Source: JAGVSR01 sp964458265
Lineage (GTDB): Bacteria > Pseudomonadota > Alphaproteobacteria > Rhizobiales > Hyphomicrobiaceae
Direction of reading: 5' to 3'
Length of the DNA stretch: 64,000 bases
Assembly (NCBI GenBank): GCA_964458265.1
Contig: CAYWIF010000006.1
Coordinates: forward strand, 39,314 to 103,313
Shown here: positions 9,464 through 17,931 of the stretch, piece after piece
How positions within the stretch are numbered: the first letter of the stretch is position 1
Layout of the letters: each line of letters opens with the position of its first letter
Position numbers and translations under genes: made by a program
Notes under the pieces: model-generated
What the model saw: only the letters and a program-made list of their open reading frames with translations
Told to the model about the DNA's origin: nothing
The model's database searches: none

Positions 9464-10657
9464 GTGCGCATTGCCGCCCTCATCGTCGCCGCCGGCCGCG
9501 GCCGTCGAGCCAGTACGGATGTGCCTAAGCAGTATGTTCCAATTGGTGGCCGCTCGGTGTTGCAGAAGACGATCGATGCGTTTGCCGCGGATCGCGCCGT
9601 CAATGACATTCAAGTCGTGATTCATCCCGACGACGCGGAAATTTATGAGGCGGGCCTCGCGCGGCGGCCGGGAATTCTCAGGGCGCCGGTGTTGGGTGGG
9701 GCCTCCCGTCAGGCGTCGGTTCACGCCGGACTTGAAGCTCTGGCGAATTGCGCACCCGATGTGGTGCTCATCCACGATGCGGCGCGGCCGTTCGTCAGCG
9801 CCGGTGTCATCGACCGCGTGACCGGTGCGCTGGCGACGCATTCCGGTGCGGTGCCGGCCTTGGCGGTTGCCGACACCCTGAAAAGACTTGGGCCGGATGG
9901 CACGATTGCCGAGACGATAGCGCGGGATGGGCTGTGGCGGGCCCAGACACCGCAAGGCTTTCGGTTCGGGGAAATTCTTGCGGCGCACCGGGCGGCCAGC
10001 GCCGCGGGCCGAAGCGATTTCACAGACGATGCGGCCCTTGCGGAATGGGCGGGGCTTGCCGTTGCCATCGTCGAGGGAGCGGCAGAGAACGTGAAGATCA
10101 CGACGGCGGAGGACGTGGCGGAGGCGCGGCGCAAATGCGAGGCGTCGATGACCTTTGAACCGAGGATCGGCACGGGGTTCGACGTGCACCGGTTTGCCGA
10201 GGGGTCGAGCATCTGGCTGTGCGGTGTCGAGATTGCGCACACGCACCGGCTCGATGGACATTCCGATGCGGATGTCGCCCTTCATGCGCTGACAGATGCG
10301 TTGCTCGGCACGATCGGTGACGGCGATATAGGCCAGCACTTCCCGCCATCCGAGGCGAAGTGGAGGGGTGCGGCTTCGCACGGTTTCTTGGCGGATGCCG
10401 CGCGGCGGGTGCGAGAGCGCGGTGGGCGGATCGCGAATGTGGACGTGACGATCCTGGCCGAGGCCCCGCGCATCGGGTCACACCGGCCCGCCATGCAGTC
10501 ACGTATCGCCGAAATCCTGGGAATTTCCGCTGAACGGGTGGGCGTGAAAGCCACGACCATGGAGCAATTGGGCGCTATTGGCCGCCGGGAGGGCATCGCG
10601 GCCATGGCGAGCGCGCTTGTTCTGCTTCCGTTCTCTCTCGACCCGCCGTCGGCCTGA
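9464..10657 (+). CDS. ispDF: Bifunctional IspD/IspF enzyme of the MEP isoprenoid pathway
   Basis: A 397-residue fusion of 2-C-methyl-D-erythritol 4-phosphate cytidylyltransferase (N-terminal, about 1-225) and 2-C-methyl-D-erythritol 2,4-cyclodiphosphate synthase (C-terminal, about 235-395). The IspD part shows AALIVAAGRGRRAS, PKQYVPIGG and VLIHDAARPFV. The IspF part shows GTGFDVHRF with the metal-binding Asp/His pair, DGHSDADV, and a C-terminal KATTMEQLGAIGRREGI. The GTG at 9464 is chosen because AGGAGA sits 7 bases before it; open frame extends further upstream without support. Such fusions are typical of alphaproteobacteria. Confidence 0.95.
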   Translation: MRIAALIVAAGRGRRASTDVPKQYVPIGGRSVLQKTIDAFAADRAVNDIQVVIHPDDAEIYEAGLARRPGILRAPVLGGASRQASVHAGLEALANCAPDVVLIHDAARPFVSAGVIDRVTGALATHSGAVPALAVADTLKRLGPDGTIAETIARDGLWRAQTPQGFRFGEILAAHRAASAAGRSDFTDDAALAEWAGLAVAIVEGAAENVKITTAEDVAEARRKCEASMTFEPRIGTGFDVHRFAEGSSIWLCGVEIAHTHRLDGHSDADVALHALTDALLGTIGDGDIGQHFPPSEAKWRGAASHGFLADAARRVRERGGRIANVDVTILAEAPRIGSHRPAMQSRIAEILGISAERVGVKATTMEQLGAIGRREGIAAMASALVLLPFSLDPPSA

Positions 10658-10711
10658 CCCCCGCGACATTGACCCCCCTGGCAGAATCGCGGCACACCCG
10701 GCATAGCAGTT

Positions 10712-10732
10712 GTATGGTCAAAAAGACCGTTC
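10712..10732. promoter_or_regulatory. Short inverted repeat upstream of the MarR gene
   Basis: The sequence ATGGTCAAAAAGACCGT contains GGTC and GACC half-sites separated by five adenines, about 38 bases before the MarR start. It could be an autoregulatory operator, since MarR regulators usually bind inverted repeats near their own promoter. The half-sites are short, so this is tentative. Confidence 0.25.
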
Positions 10733-10765
10733 GATCATGAGTCCGACCGTCGCAAAGGCGAACCG

Positions 10766-11254
10766 ATGAACATTATGACCCAGCCCCTCGAACGCGCGTC
10801 CAAAGAGACCGCAAACATGACCGACATTGCTGAAGTGACGGCAACGTCTTGCCTGGCCACCCGCGTGCGCCAGTTATCGCGCATCATCACACGCGTCTAC
10901 GACGACGCGATGCGCCCGCTCGGCATTACGGCGAGCCAATATACGCTGCTGGCCCAGCTTGCCGCGCGTGACGGCATCACGGCCGTGGAAATAGGCCATG
11001 AGTTGGACATCGAGAAGTCGACGCTGTCGCGCAACCTGAAGCGGCTGCTGGCGTTGGGGCTGATCATCATGGACCCGCCGGCTGGCCGCCGGGGCCGCGG
11101 TCTGCACCTCACGCCGAAGGGCCAGGGTGTGCTGCGGGAGGCGTTCCCGGTCTGGCAAAAGGCCCAGAGCCACACGACCGGCGTCATGGGGTCGGAGTCG
11201 CGCGCGACTCTCGATAGTTTGCTCAAACAGGCTGAGAAGCTCGTGCAGCCCTGA
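10766..11254 (+). CDS. MarR family transcriptional regulator
   Basis: A 162-residue winged-helix DNA-binding protein. The core VRQLSRIITRVYDDAMRPLGITASQYTLL is typical MarR. The recognition region follows (VEIGHELDIEKSTLSRNLKRLLALGLI), then the wing (PPAGRRGRGLHLTPKG). The ATG at 10766 is used, with a modest AAAGGCG upstream; M18 at 10817 is an alternative start. It is a single-gene unit closed by a strong intrinsic terminator at 11289-11326. The ligand and targets cannot be read from the sequence. Confidence 0.9.
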   Translation: MNIMTQPLERASKETANMTDIAEVTATSCLATRVRQLSRIITRVYDDAMRPLGITASQYTLLAQLAARDGITAVEIGHELDIEKSTLSRNLKRLLALGLIIMDPPAGRRGRGLHLTPKGQGVLREAFPVWQKAQSHTTGVMGSESRATLDSLLKQAEKLVQP

Positions 11255-11288
11255 CGTTTTGGGCTTTGTGTGATTGCCGCTAGAGATG

Positions 11289-11326
11289 AAAGCCGGTGCC
11301 GTAGCAGGCGCCGGCTTTGTCTTTTT
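11289..11326 (+). terminator. Intrinsic terminator after the MarR gene
   Basis: AAAGCCGGTGCC pairs with GGCGCCGGCTTT (12 base pairs, one T-G wobble) around the loop GTAGCA, followed by GTCTTTTT. It lies 35 bases after the MarR stop. The T-run directly touches the GGAG ribosome site of the next gene (CinA-type amidase). Confidence 0.88.
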
Positions 11327-11339
11327 GGAGACGGTTTGG

Positions 11340-11834
11340 ATGTTGCCCGAGGATGTTCTGGAGGCGGCGGCGCGGCTCGTTATGTCGCTCACGGCGGCCG
11401 ACTTGAAACTTGCGACGGCGGAAAGCTGCACCGGCGGGCTTGTCGCGGCGGCGATCACGGATGTGCCGGGGTCCTCCGCAGTGCTGGATCGGGGCTTTGT
11501 CACCTATTCGAATGAGGCAAAGGTAGCGCTGCTCGGTGTCGATCCTGGTCTGATCGCCCTGCACGGTGCAGTCAGCGGCCCAGTCGCCGTGGCGATGGCC
11601 GAGGGTGCGTTGCACCATTCGCTGGCCGATATCGCGGTTTCGGTGACCGGCGTCGCGGGGCCGGGAGGCGGGAACGAGCTAAAACCTGTTGGACTGGTTC
11701 ATTTCGCGGTGGCCCGACGGGGCCGCGCCACCGTAGACGCAACGAGCCGTTTCGGCGACATCGGACGCCGGCAGGTGCGGGCGGCCGCCGTCCGGGAGGC
11801 AATCCGCCTGGTCGGCGATCATTGCGGGTCCTAA
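11340..11834 (+). CDS. CinA C-terminal type nicotinamide-nucleotide amidohydrolase
   Basis: A 164-residue stand-alone CinA_C domain. The family deamidates nicotinamide mononucleotide to nicotinate mononucleotide in NAD salvage. Visible are AESCTGGLVAAAITDVPGSS with the catalytic Ser, GFVTYSNEAKVALLGV, and VTGVAGPGGG. The ATG at 11340 is chosen for its GGAG nine bases upstream; longer frames would begin inside the terminator hairpin. It lacks the N-terminal MoaB-like domain of full CinA. The symbol pncC is used for some homologues but I do not assign it. Confidence 0.9.
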   Translation: MLPEDVLEAAARLVMSLTAADLKLATAESCTGGLVAAAITDVPGSSAVLDRGFVTYSNEAKVALLGVDPGLIALHGAVSGPVAVAMAEGALHHSLADIAVSVTGVAGPGGGNELKPVGLVHFAVARRGRATVDATSRFGDIGRRQVRAAAVREAIRLVGDHCGS

Positions 11835-11859
11835 TGGGGAGCCCGCCAGGGAGACCTGC

Positions 11860-12636
11860 ATGAGGTCATTTGTTGTTTTGTCGATTGCCGGCTCACTCGC
11901 CGTGAGCGCCACGGGTGCGCAAGCCGCCGACTTCACCGCTCGTGAAGTGACCGAACAGCTTTATCGCGCGACGGGGCCGGCGGATTTTTCCGGGCGCGAT
12001 CTTGAGGGGCTCGACCTGTCGCTGATCGACTTCAAGAAAACGCGGCTTGCCAACGCCAAGATGTTCGGTGTGAACCTGTCCGGTTCCGATCTGTCGGGTA
12101 CCGATCTCGCGTCGGCAAACCTCGACCGCGCCAACATCATTGGAGCGAAGTTCGACGGCGCAAACCTGCGCGGGGTCAGCCTGCTGCGGCCGTCCACGAC
12201 CACGGGAAGGGAAGCAGGTGGTGAAACTCCGCCGAGTTTCGCGGGCGCGGATCTTACGGGTGCGAAACTGTTCGGGCAATTGAGCCGCGTGGACCTGTCA
12301 CGCGCGAACCTGGAGGGCGCGACGCTGGCGCCGTTCGGCAAGACGGGGTTCATTGAGGACCTTTTTCGCACGGAGCTGGAAGGGGCCGATCTTGACGGCG
12401 CCAATCTTGGCGGCAGCGATCTCACCTACGTGTCGTTTCGCTTTGCGAGCCTAAAGGGCGCAAGCCTCAAAGGTGCGAAGCTGCACAATGCGGATTTCTC
12501 CAAGGCCGACTTGACGGGCGCAGATCTGAGCGGGGCCGACGTGAAGGACGCGGATTTTGACGGCGCCATCCTGACGGATGTGAAAGGTCTGGAACGGTTG
12601 GCTGGGCGCGAGCGGGCGCGCAATCTGAGCCAGTGA
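11860..12636 (+). CDS. Secreted pentapeptide-repeat protein
   Basis: A 258-residue protein with a cleavable signal peptide (MRSFVVLSIAGSLAVSATGAQA, cut near residue 22). The rest is largely tandem pentapeptide repeats of A(D/N)LXX type, for example GRDLEGLDLSLID, GADLTGAKLFGQ and KADLTGADLSGADVKDADFDG, predicted to fold as a right-handed quadrilateral beta-helix. A non-repeat insertion at about residues 108-125 (STTTGREAGGETPP) breaks the array. Function is unknown; export argues against a Qnr-like cytosolic gyrase-protection role. It starts 25 bases after the CinA-type gene. Confidence 0.85.
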   Translation: MRSFVVLSIAGSLAVSATGAQAADFTAREVTEQLYRATGPADFSGRDLEGLDLSLIDFKKTRLANAKMFGVNLSGSDLSGTDLASANLDRANIIGAKFDGANLRGVSLLRPSTTTGREAGGETPPSFAGADLTGAKLFGQLSRVDLSRANLEGATLAPFGKTGFIEDLFRTELEGADLDGANLGGSDLTYVSFRFASLKGASLKGAKLHNADFSKADLTGADLSGADVKDADFDGAILTDVKGLERLAGRERARNLSQ

Positions 12637-12691
12637 CGGCAGTGTGGGCGTTGCCGTTGAATGGGCTCTTCTGACGCGCGCTTGCCCGCCT

Positions 12692-14335
12692 TTACGGGCT
12701 CACGATGAGCGTCAGGGCGGCGCGGGCTTCGTCCTCGGTTCCCAGCGGCAGTTGCTCTTCGAGCGTTTCCGCGCGGCCCGCGCCGGTACGGAAACGGCGA
12801 AGGTCATCTTGGGTTTTCTGATACGCGGCTTCGCGATCCGATGATTCGATCAGGAACGTGCGCCAATCCCCGAGCACGGTAAATCGCTGGCGTTCGAAAT
12901 CGTGGCCGACGCCCGGTGGGCGTTTGGCGGTGGCGTTGCAGATCGCGACGATGCCGTTGCGGCCGGGCTTGTCGAGACGCAACTGGAACGGCGCGCCGGA
13001 CGCAGGCACCACGATCTGTGATCCACCCTTCACGTGATTGTCCATCTGGGTGTCGTTTGGAAACAGGACGGTTGCAAGGCCGCTGGGTTCGACGGCAACG
13101 ATGGTCAAGTTGCAGTCGCCATTTGGCCGGACGTGGACACTGAGGAGATCGCCCACCTCGTAGTTTATCGCGTCCGTCCAGAGTGACAGCGTCAAGTTCT
13201 GCGGCGTCGAGGCGGGCAGATCGCTGCTGAAATTTTTCGGGTTCGGCAACGCAAGAATACCACGCTTCAGAGCTTCCCAATCCTGCCTCAGCAGTCCTGT
13301 TTGGATGAGCCGGGCGGCCAGGATCGCGGCCTCTCCTTGCAGATTGGAGAGCCGCGCGCGAAGTGCCGGCTGGTCCAATTCCAGTTCCACAGCGGCGCGG
13401 GGTTCGCGGACGGTGCGCGTAAACTCGGTGGCGAGTGCTTCGACGGGATCGAGGCCGTCGACGAGACCCGCGGCGGCCGGCGCGGCTGCCGCGCGCGACA
13501 GCAATCCGCCCGAGCCGTTGGAACTGTCTCCCGCGGGGTTGGTCGCCGCCAAAGCCCTGGCGGCAAGGACTTCGGCTGGGACCACAACCGGCAGAACGTC
13601 GCCGGGCCCGGCGCGCAGATCCCACGCCTCCGCTGTCAGTCCGAGATCGGATGGGCGAAAGGCCAGCAGGACGCTTGCGTCTCCGACGGTGTCGAGTGCA
13701 ACGTGGGATCGGGCCGTCAAGCGTCCGATCAAGATGGCAACCGCGTCGCGGTAAGCGGCGAGTTTGGCGTCGGACCGGCAGAGATTGTGAAGGTTGGCGA
13801 GTGAGATGAACCGCAGTGGCTCGGTGTTGTTATTGTCGAACGCCTTCTGCCAGACCGCAACATCGCGCTTTATCTGGGCAGCAGTGACCTGGGATTTCTG
13901 CGCGCAGAGGCCCTGCTGTTCGGGCAGCGATGCGATCCAGTCGCGAACCGCGCCGATTTCCGCCGGGGTGGGGCCAGGCACCGGTCCGAAAAAGACCGAC
14001 AGGGGCCGATGCCGTGACTGCATGATTTGATAGAGCCGGGACGCGTCGGGGTCGGCCGGCACAACAAGATCTTCGCGTTCGACCAGGTTGTTGAGGTCAA
14101 CGATGTTTCCGAGATTGCCCTTAGCGGGCGGGTTCTCCAATTTGCCGCTGTGGTGACAACGCGCGCAGTGTGCTTCGAAGACTTCAACGGCTCTGACTGC
14201 GGCGCCATCTTGACTTCCGCCTGCCGAGGCGGGAACCGGACCCGCAAGCGCCGTCAGGGCAACGGCCAACACAGTGCCGAGGCCGGTCGTGTTCCGGCTC
14301 GTTTGCGCTCGTCGTCTAACCTTTCCTGGAAACAC
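12692..14335 (-). CDS. Secreted c-type cytochrome with C-terminal DUF4384 domain
   Basis: A 547-residue exported protein. A signal peptide (to about residue 38) is followed by a single haem-binding motif CARCHH (C57, C60, H61) and a possible Met ligand at LYQIMQSRHRPL (M105). The middle part (RFISLANLHNLCRSDAKLAAYRDAVAILI) resembles regions linked to planctomycete-type cytochrome domains. Residues about 395-510 look like DUF4384 (CNLTIVAVEPSGLATVLFPND). The start is a GTG at 14333-14335 with no strong ribosome site. The partner and the electron-transfer role are unknown. Confidence 0.75.
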   Translation of the reverse strand: MFPGKVRRRAQTSRNTTGLGTVLAVALTALAGPVPASAGGSQDGAAVRAVEVFEAHCARCHHSGKLENPPAKGNLGNIVDLNNLVEREDLVVPADPDASRLYQIMQSRHRPLSVFFGPVPGPTPAEIGAVRDWIASLPEQQGLCAQKSQVTAAQIKRDVAVWQKAFDNNNTEPLRFISLANLHNLCRSDAKLAAYRDAVAILIGRLTARSHVALDTVGDASVLLAFRPSDLGLTAEAWDLRAGPGDVLPVVVPAEVLAARALAATNPAGDSSNGSGGLLSRAAAAPAAAGLVDGLDPVEALATEFTRTVREPRAAVELELDQPALRARLSNLQGEAAILAARLIQTGLLRQDWEALKRGILALPNPKNFSSDLPASTPQNLTLSLWTDAINYEVGDLLSVHVRPNGDCNLTIVAVEPSGLATVLFPNDTQMDNHVKGGSQIVVPASGAPFQLRLDKPGRNGIVAICNATAKRPPGVGHDFERQRFTVLGDWRTFLIESSDREAAYQKTQDDLRRFRTGAGRAETLEEQLPLGTEDEARAALTLIVSP

Positions 14336-14350
14336 CCCGTGCCGACCTTC

Positions 14351-14374
14351 TGCCGCCCTCGAATTCGGGCGGCA
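14351..14374 (-). other. Perfect 8-bp inverted repeat between methyltransferase and cytochrome genes
   Basis: TGCCGCCC and GGGCGGCA flank TCGAATTC, just upstream of the cytochrome gene on the minus strand and 54 bases after the methyltransferase stop. There is no T-run on either side, so it is a hairpin or protein-binding site rather than a clear terminator. Confidence 0.4.
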
Positions 14375-14427
14375 CCATAACCGGCACGATGCGGCGGGCC
14401 TAGGGCCGGTCCGCCACAGCCGGAGCC

Positions 14428-15393
14428 TCAGCGAACGAGGCGGATGGGTTCGCCGGCGCGCCGGACGAAGCGGCGGCCGAAGGCGTGCCCCTGGCCTTGC
14501 GAGATGGAAACCATTTCGGTCAACGGACGGGCCGCGGCGTCGCTGGGCGTGCGGGAAAGATAGAATTCAGCATGGAACATGCCCTCGCTCTCCTTGCCCT
14601 GGGTATCGATGCCCATTGCTTCGAGGCGAGCTAGAACGTCGCGGCATTCGCCTTCGGTCTGGAAGCGGCGCTGGATGAAGGTGGCGCCCGCCAAATGCTC
14701 GGTGACCAGCCCCGCCGAGTGTAAAGACTGCGCAATCGGATCATACGGGAACATGCGCAGCACGAATGATGCAAACCAAGGCCGGGGCTGCCCGATGGCG
14801 TCGAGAACCTTGGCCATGGTCCGCTCGGTGACGTAGCCGATCGCACCGGTCGAGATCACCAGATCGATGCCGCGCAACACCTCGCGTGCGCTGGCGGGAA
14901 GCGGAGCGTTTTCGAAGTTTCCGGAGATACCAGCGTGCAGGACGCCCGTGGTGCGGGCGTAATTTATGGCGGGCTCGGACGCATCAAGACCGATGACTTC
15001 GATGGTGCGGCGCGGCCAGGATCGGAAATAGCTTCTGTCGAGCATGGCAAGTTGCGCTGGCCCGACGAGGCTTTCGGGCAATTCGGCATACCGTCGTGCC
15101 ATCCGGTCGAGATCGATGGGAAACTGCAGAAGGGCGGCGTTGATACCGTAGCTGCAGCCGATGTCCAGGACCCGCAACGGCCGGCCCCTGAGGCGCTCCA
15201 GTTCGCTGACGATCGCTGCAAAGACCGGTTGAGCCAAATCCGGGATGATGTAATCCAGCCCGCAGAGTTCGCGAAAATAGGCGCGCGGATCGGGCTGCTC
15301 GTAAATGCTGTCGAAATTAGCTTTCGCGACCTCCTTGCCTTTCGCGCCATGGGCTTCGACCGTCGTCAGCGCCGTCAACTTCGATCCGCGCAT
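14428..15393 (-). CDS. Class I SAM-dependent methyltransferase family protein
   Basis: A 321-residue cytoplasmic protein. Motif I of Rossmann methyltransferases is visible at 75-83 (VLDIGCSYG), followed by VIGLDASEPAINYA (motif II acidic residue) and DLVISTGAIGYV (motif IV region). The acceptor substrate cannot be predicted. The C-terminal segment (HAEFYLSRTPSDAAARPL) has no recognised features. The start ATG at 15391-15393 has GGAGG eight bases upstream. It is convergent with nothing and lies downstream of the universal stress gene on the same strand (45-base gap). Confidence 0.75.
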   Translation of the reverse strand: MRGSKLTALTTVEAHGAKGKEVAKANFDSIYEQPDPRAYFRELCGLDYIIPDLAQPVFAAIVSELERLRGRPLRVLDIGCSYGINAALLQFPIDLDRMARRYAELPESLVGPAQLAMLDRSYFRSWPRRTIEVIGLDASEPAINYARTTGVLHAGISGNFENAPLPASAREVLRGIDLVISTGAIGYVTERTMAKVLDAIGQPRPWFASFVLRMFPYDPIAQSLHSAGLVTEHLAGATFIQRRFQTEGECRDVLARLEAMGIDTQGKESEGMFHAEFYLSRTPSDAAARPLTEMVSISQGQGHAFGRRFVRRAGEPIRLVR

Positions 15394-15438
15394 GGGCCAT
15401 CCTCCGTTTTTTGCGTCACTCCCCTATGCCTGCGGGTC

Positions 15439-15978
15439 TCAACGCGAGTTTTTTGGTGCGACGACGGTGACGGGAACGCCCGAGTCGCTGATGACCCGTT
15501 CGGCGAAGCGGCCCGTGCAGGCCGCGGCGATGGCGCTCAAGGCGCGGTCCGTAAACGTGCTCGAGGCTTCGGCCACGAAGATCTGGTCGCACCGTTCCCG
15601 GCCGGCAATGCGGGTGATGACGTCGGCCTTGTCGCCGCGTTCGATCAATGTGGAACTGCCGATTCCTCTTGCGGTTGCCGAGCAACTTGCGCGCGTTAGG
15701 ATGTCGCGAACGGTCACTTCGATGTGCTGACGACGTTTACTTTCCCAAGCCGAGGGTTCACGCTCGATGCCAAGGAGTACGAGTTCGCCGCCGACCGCCT
15801 CGGCGACCTCCATAGCACGGTCAAGCGCAACGGCGGCTTCCGCGGTTCCATCCATGACGACGAGGAGACGCGGCATCTGTGCCAGATCAGGCTTTCGGGT
15901 TTGAAGGGCGGCGGACGTCATTTGGTTCTTGTCTGAAGGACGTTTCCCCACAGTGGACAGCCGCCGCCCAGCTCTCAC
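15439..15978 (-). CDS. Universal stress protein (UspA family)
   Basis: A protein of up to 179 residues with a single Usp domain: LLVVMDGTAEAAVALDRAMEVA, then VELVLLGIER-like and HIEVTVRDILTRA, ending SGVPVTVVAPKNSR. The nucleotide-binding G-2X-G-9X-G(S/T) motif is not clearly present. The GTG at 15976-15978 overlaps the stop of the 59-codon ORF upstream in a GTGA junction, suggesting coupling. ATGs at 15919-15921 and 15874-15876 are alternative starts. Confidence 0.8.
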   Translation of the reverse strand: MRAGRRLSTVGKRPSDKNQMTSAALQTRKPDLAQMPRLLVVMDGTAEAAVALDRAMEVAEAVGGELVLLGIEREPSAWESKRRQHIEVTVRDILTRASCSATARGIGSSTLIERGDKADVITRIAGRERCDQIFVAEASSTFTDRALSAIAAACTGRFAERVISDSGVPVTVVAPKNSR

Positions 15979-16154
15979 GAAGCCGAAAGGAGATCGGCTG
16001 ACGGCTCCTTGTCGTTGGCGACCGTGCCGTTAGGCATGATCGCGGTATCGGGCTGCAGGATGACGGTGCGAACCTGTACGAACCCGCCTTGCGAGTAGAC
16101 GGCTGGCAATTCGACCAACTGGGCCAATGGAACCAATTCCTCGATATCGGGCAT
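15975..16154 (-). CDS. Small uncharacterised protein (59 residues) coupled to the Usp gene
   Basis: A short minus-strand ORF beginning MPDIEELVPLAQLVELPAVY and ending PSADLLSAS. It has a GAGGA ribosome site seven bases before its ATG (16152-16154) and GC-rich third positions. Its TGA overlaps the GTG of the Usp gene by one base pair step (GTGA). It has no signal peptide, membrane segment or cysteine. I do not recognise the family. The ribosome site and the overlap are the reasons to call it. Confidence 0.5.
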   Translation of the reverse strand: MPDIEELVPLAQLVELPAVYSQGGFVQVRTVILQPDTAIMPNGTVANDKEPSADLLSAS

Positions 16155-16353
16155 CTTCCATCCTCAGGCTGGGCTCAGCGGCCGTTGCCGATTAGCAAAG
16201 AGTCGGTTGTTTCGCTATTTGTTGCCAGAAGGTTCGAGTGCGTAGCCCTGAAGGCTAAGTAGCGGTACTTATCGAGATCGCAGCCTTAGGGTGTCACAAG
16301 CGCTCAGGCGCGGGTCCGCAGAGATCGGCCAATTCAGGAGTTTTCGCGCGACA

Positions 16354-17931
16354 ATGTCCGCAACGACGACAACGCGGCTCTGGCTTATCGGAACCGCCTT
16401 CGTGGCAGGTTACGTGGCGCTGGACTACGTTAGCTACGTTAAGCCTTACCGGGACATCGGCGTCACGCCCTGGAATCCCTCGGCGGGTCTGGCCATCGCT
16501 CTGGTCTTTCTTGAGGGGCTGCCTCTGGCGCCTTTCGTTCTCGCCGCGCCTTTCATTGCCGATATGATCGTGCGCGATACGTCGGTGCCGGTGGCGATCG
16601 ATCTGGCCGGGTCGCTCCTCGTCGGCGGTACGTTCATAGCGGCGGGGCTCGGGTTGCAACGGACCGGGCAATTCGATCCGCGCTTACGATGCGTGCGCGA
16701 CGTCATCACGCTCGCCGTGGTAGCGGCTTTGACGGCGGTGGTGGCGGCGGGTGCGATCGTCGTGATGTTCCTGTCGTCAGGACTGCTGATGCGGGATGAA
16801 GTGATGACCGTGTTCGGGCGGTCGGCCGTCGGCGATATCATCGGCATTCTGACTGTCGTGCCCGTCGTGTTGTTGTGGCGAACGCACCGGCCATGGCCCG
16901 CAATCGGGCCGACGATGCCGCTGCAGTTGCTGGCGATCCTGGCGGCGCTGGTGATGGTCTTCGGGTATCGGGATGCATCGGCTTTTCAGCTTTTCTATCT
17001 GCTTTTCCTGCCTATTCTGTGGGTCGCCTTGAGCTACGGCCCGCCGGGTGCCGCAAGCGCGTTGGCCATCGTGCAGATTGGGATCGTCATCGGGGCAGAA
17101 ATCCGCTTCGGGCCGGATCCGGGATTCAGCGCCCTGCAGGTTTTGATGATTGCGCTTGCGATCACGGGGTTGGTTGTGGGCGCGATCGTGGCGGAGCGCG
17201 AGGATGGGGCTGCCCGTCTGCGCGACCAGCAGGCCGCCCTGAACCGGACGCTGCGCATACGTTCGGCGGGAGAGATCGCGGCGACGATCGCGCACGAAAT
17301 GAATCAGCCTTTGACGGCGCTGGCCACTTACGGCGGTATCGCTTCGAAAGCGTTGCGCGATGGCGATCAAGCCTTGGCTCAGCGTGCGGTTGCCAAGGTC
17401 GAAGACGAGTGCCAGCGCGCGGCTTCCGTCATGACCGGCATTCGGGACCTTCTCCGGCAAGGGGCGTTGAACAAGCAGACCGTCATTCTCGACAGGGCGT
17501 TCGCGCAGATTTCAGAACTCGTTCGCGGCGATCTTTCGAAACGTGGGATTTTTGTTTCGTTCCAAGTGGAAGACCGCCTGCCGTCCATCGCCGCCGATCC
17601 GATCCAGTTGCAGCAAGCACTGCACAACATGGTGGTCAATAGCGCGGAGGCGATCGAGAGCATGGGCCGGGAAGGCCGCGTGACTGTTCGGGCCGCTCGT
17701 GCCGATGACAGGACAATCCGGATCGATGTGGCCGACAACGGTCCGGGCTTTCCCCCTGCTTACGACATTACCGATCCGCCGCCATTCACATCAACAAAAG
17801 CCGAAGGGTCAGGAATTGGATTGACGGTGGTGCGATCCATCGCAGAGGCGCACGGCGGCAGCTTCAACATCCAATCCTCACCGCGAGGAGCCACCGTCAG
17901 TCTTCGGCTTCCAATAGGAGAACACGCATGA
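16354..17931 (+). CDS. MASE1-type membrane sensor histidine kinase
   Basis: A 525-residue sensor kinase. The N-terminal half holds about eight hydrophobic segments with the MASE1 signature GVTPWNPSAGLAIALVFLEG (residues 36-55). A HisKA domain follows with TIAHEMNQPLTALATY (H314), the FixL/DctB-like subtype. The HATPase domain shows MVVNSAEAIESMG, VADNGPGFPPAYD and GIGLTVVRSIAEAHGG. The ATG at 16354 has AGGAG 13 bases upstream; a GTG at 16291 would add 21 residues. It overlaps the next gene by four bases (ATGA), making a kinase/regulator pair. The sensed signal is unknown. Confidence 0.88.
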   Translation: MSATTTTRLWLIGTAFVAGYVALDYVSYVKPYRDIGVTPWNPSAGLAIALVFLEGLPLAPFVLAAPFIADMIVRDTSVPVAIDLAGSLLVGGTFIAAGLGLQRTGQFDPRLRCVRDVITLAVVAALTAVVAAGAIVVMFLSSGLLMRDEVMTVFGRSAVGDIIGILTVVPVVLLWRTHRPWPAIGPTMPLQLLAILAALVMVFGYRDASAFQLFYLLFLPILWVALSYGPPGAASALAIVQIGIVIGAEIRFGPDPGFSALQVLMIALAITGLVVGAIVAEREDGAARLRDQQAALNRTLRIRSAGEIAATIAHEMNQPLTALATYGGIASKALRDGDQALAQRAVAKVEDECQRAASVMTGIRDLLRQGALNKQTVILDRAFAQISELVRGDLSKRGIFVSFQVEDRLPSIAADPIQLQQALHNMVVNSAEAIESMGREGRVTVRAARADDRTIRIDVADNGPGFPPAYDITDPPPFTSTKAEGSGIGLTVVRSIAEAHGGSFNIQSSPRGATVSLRLPIGEHA

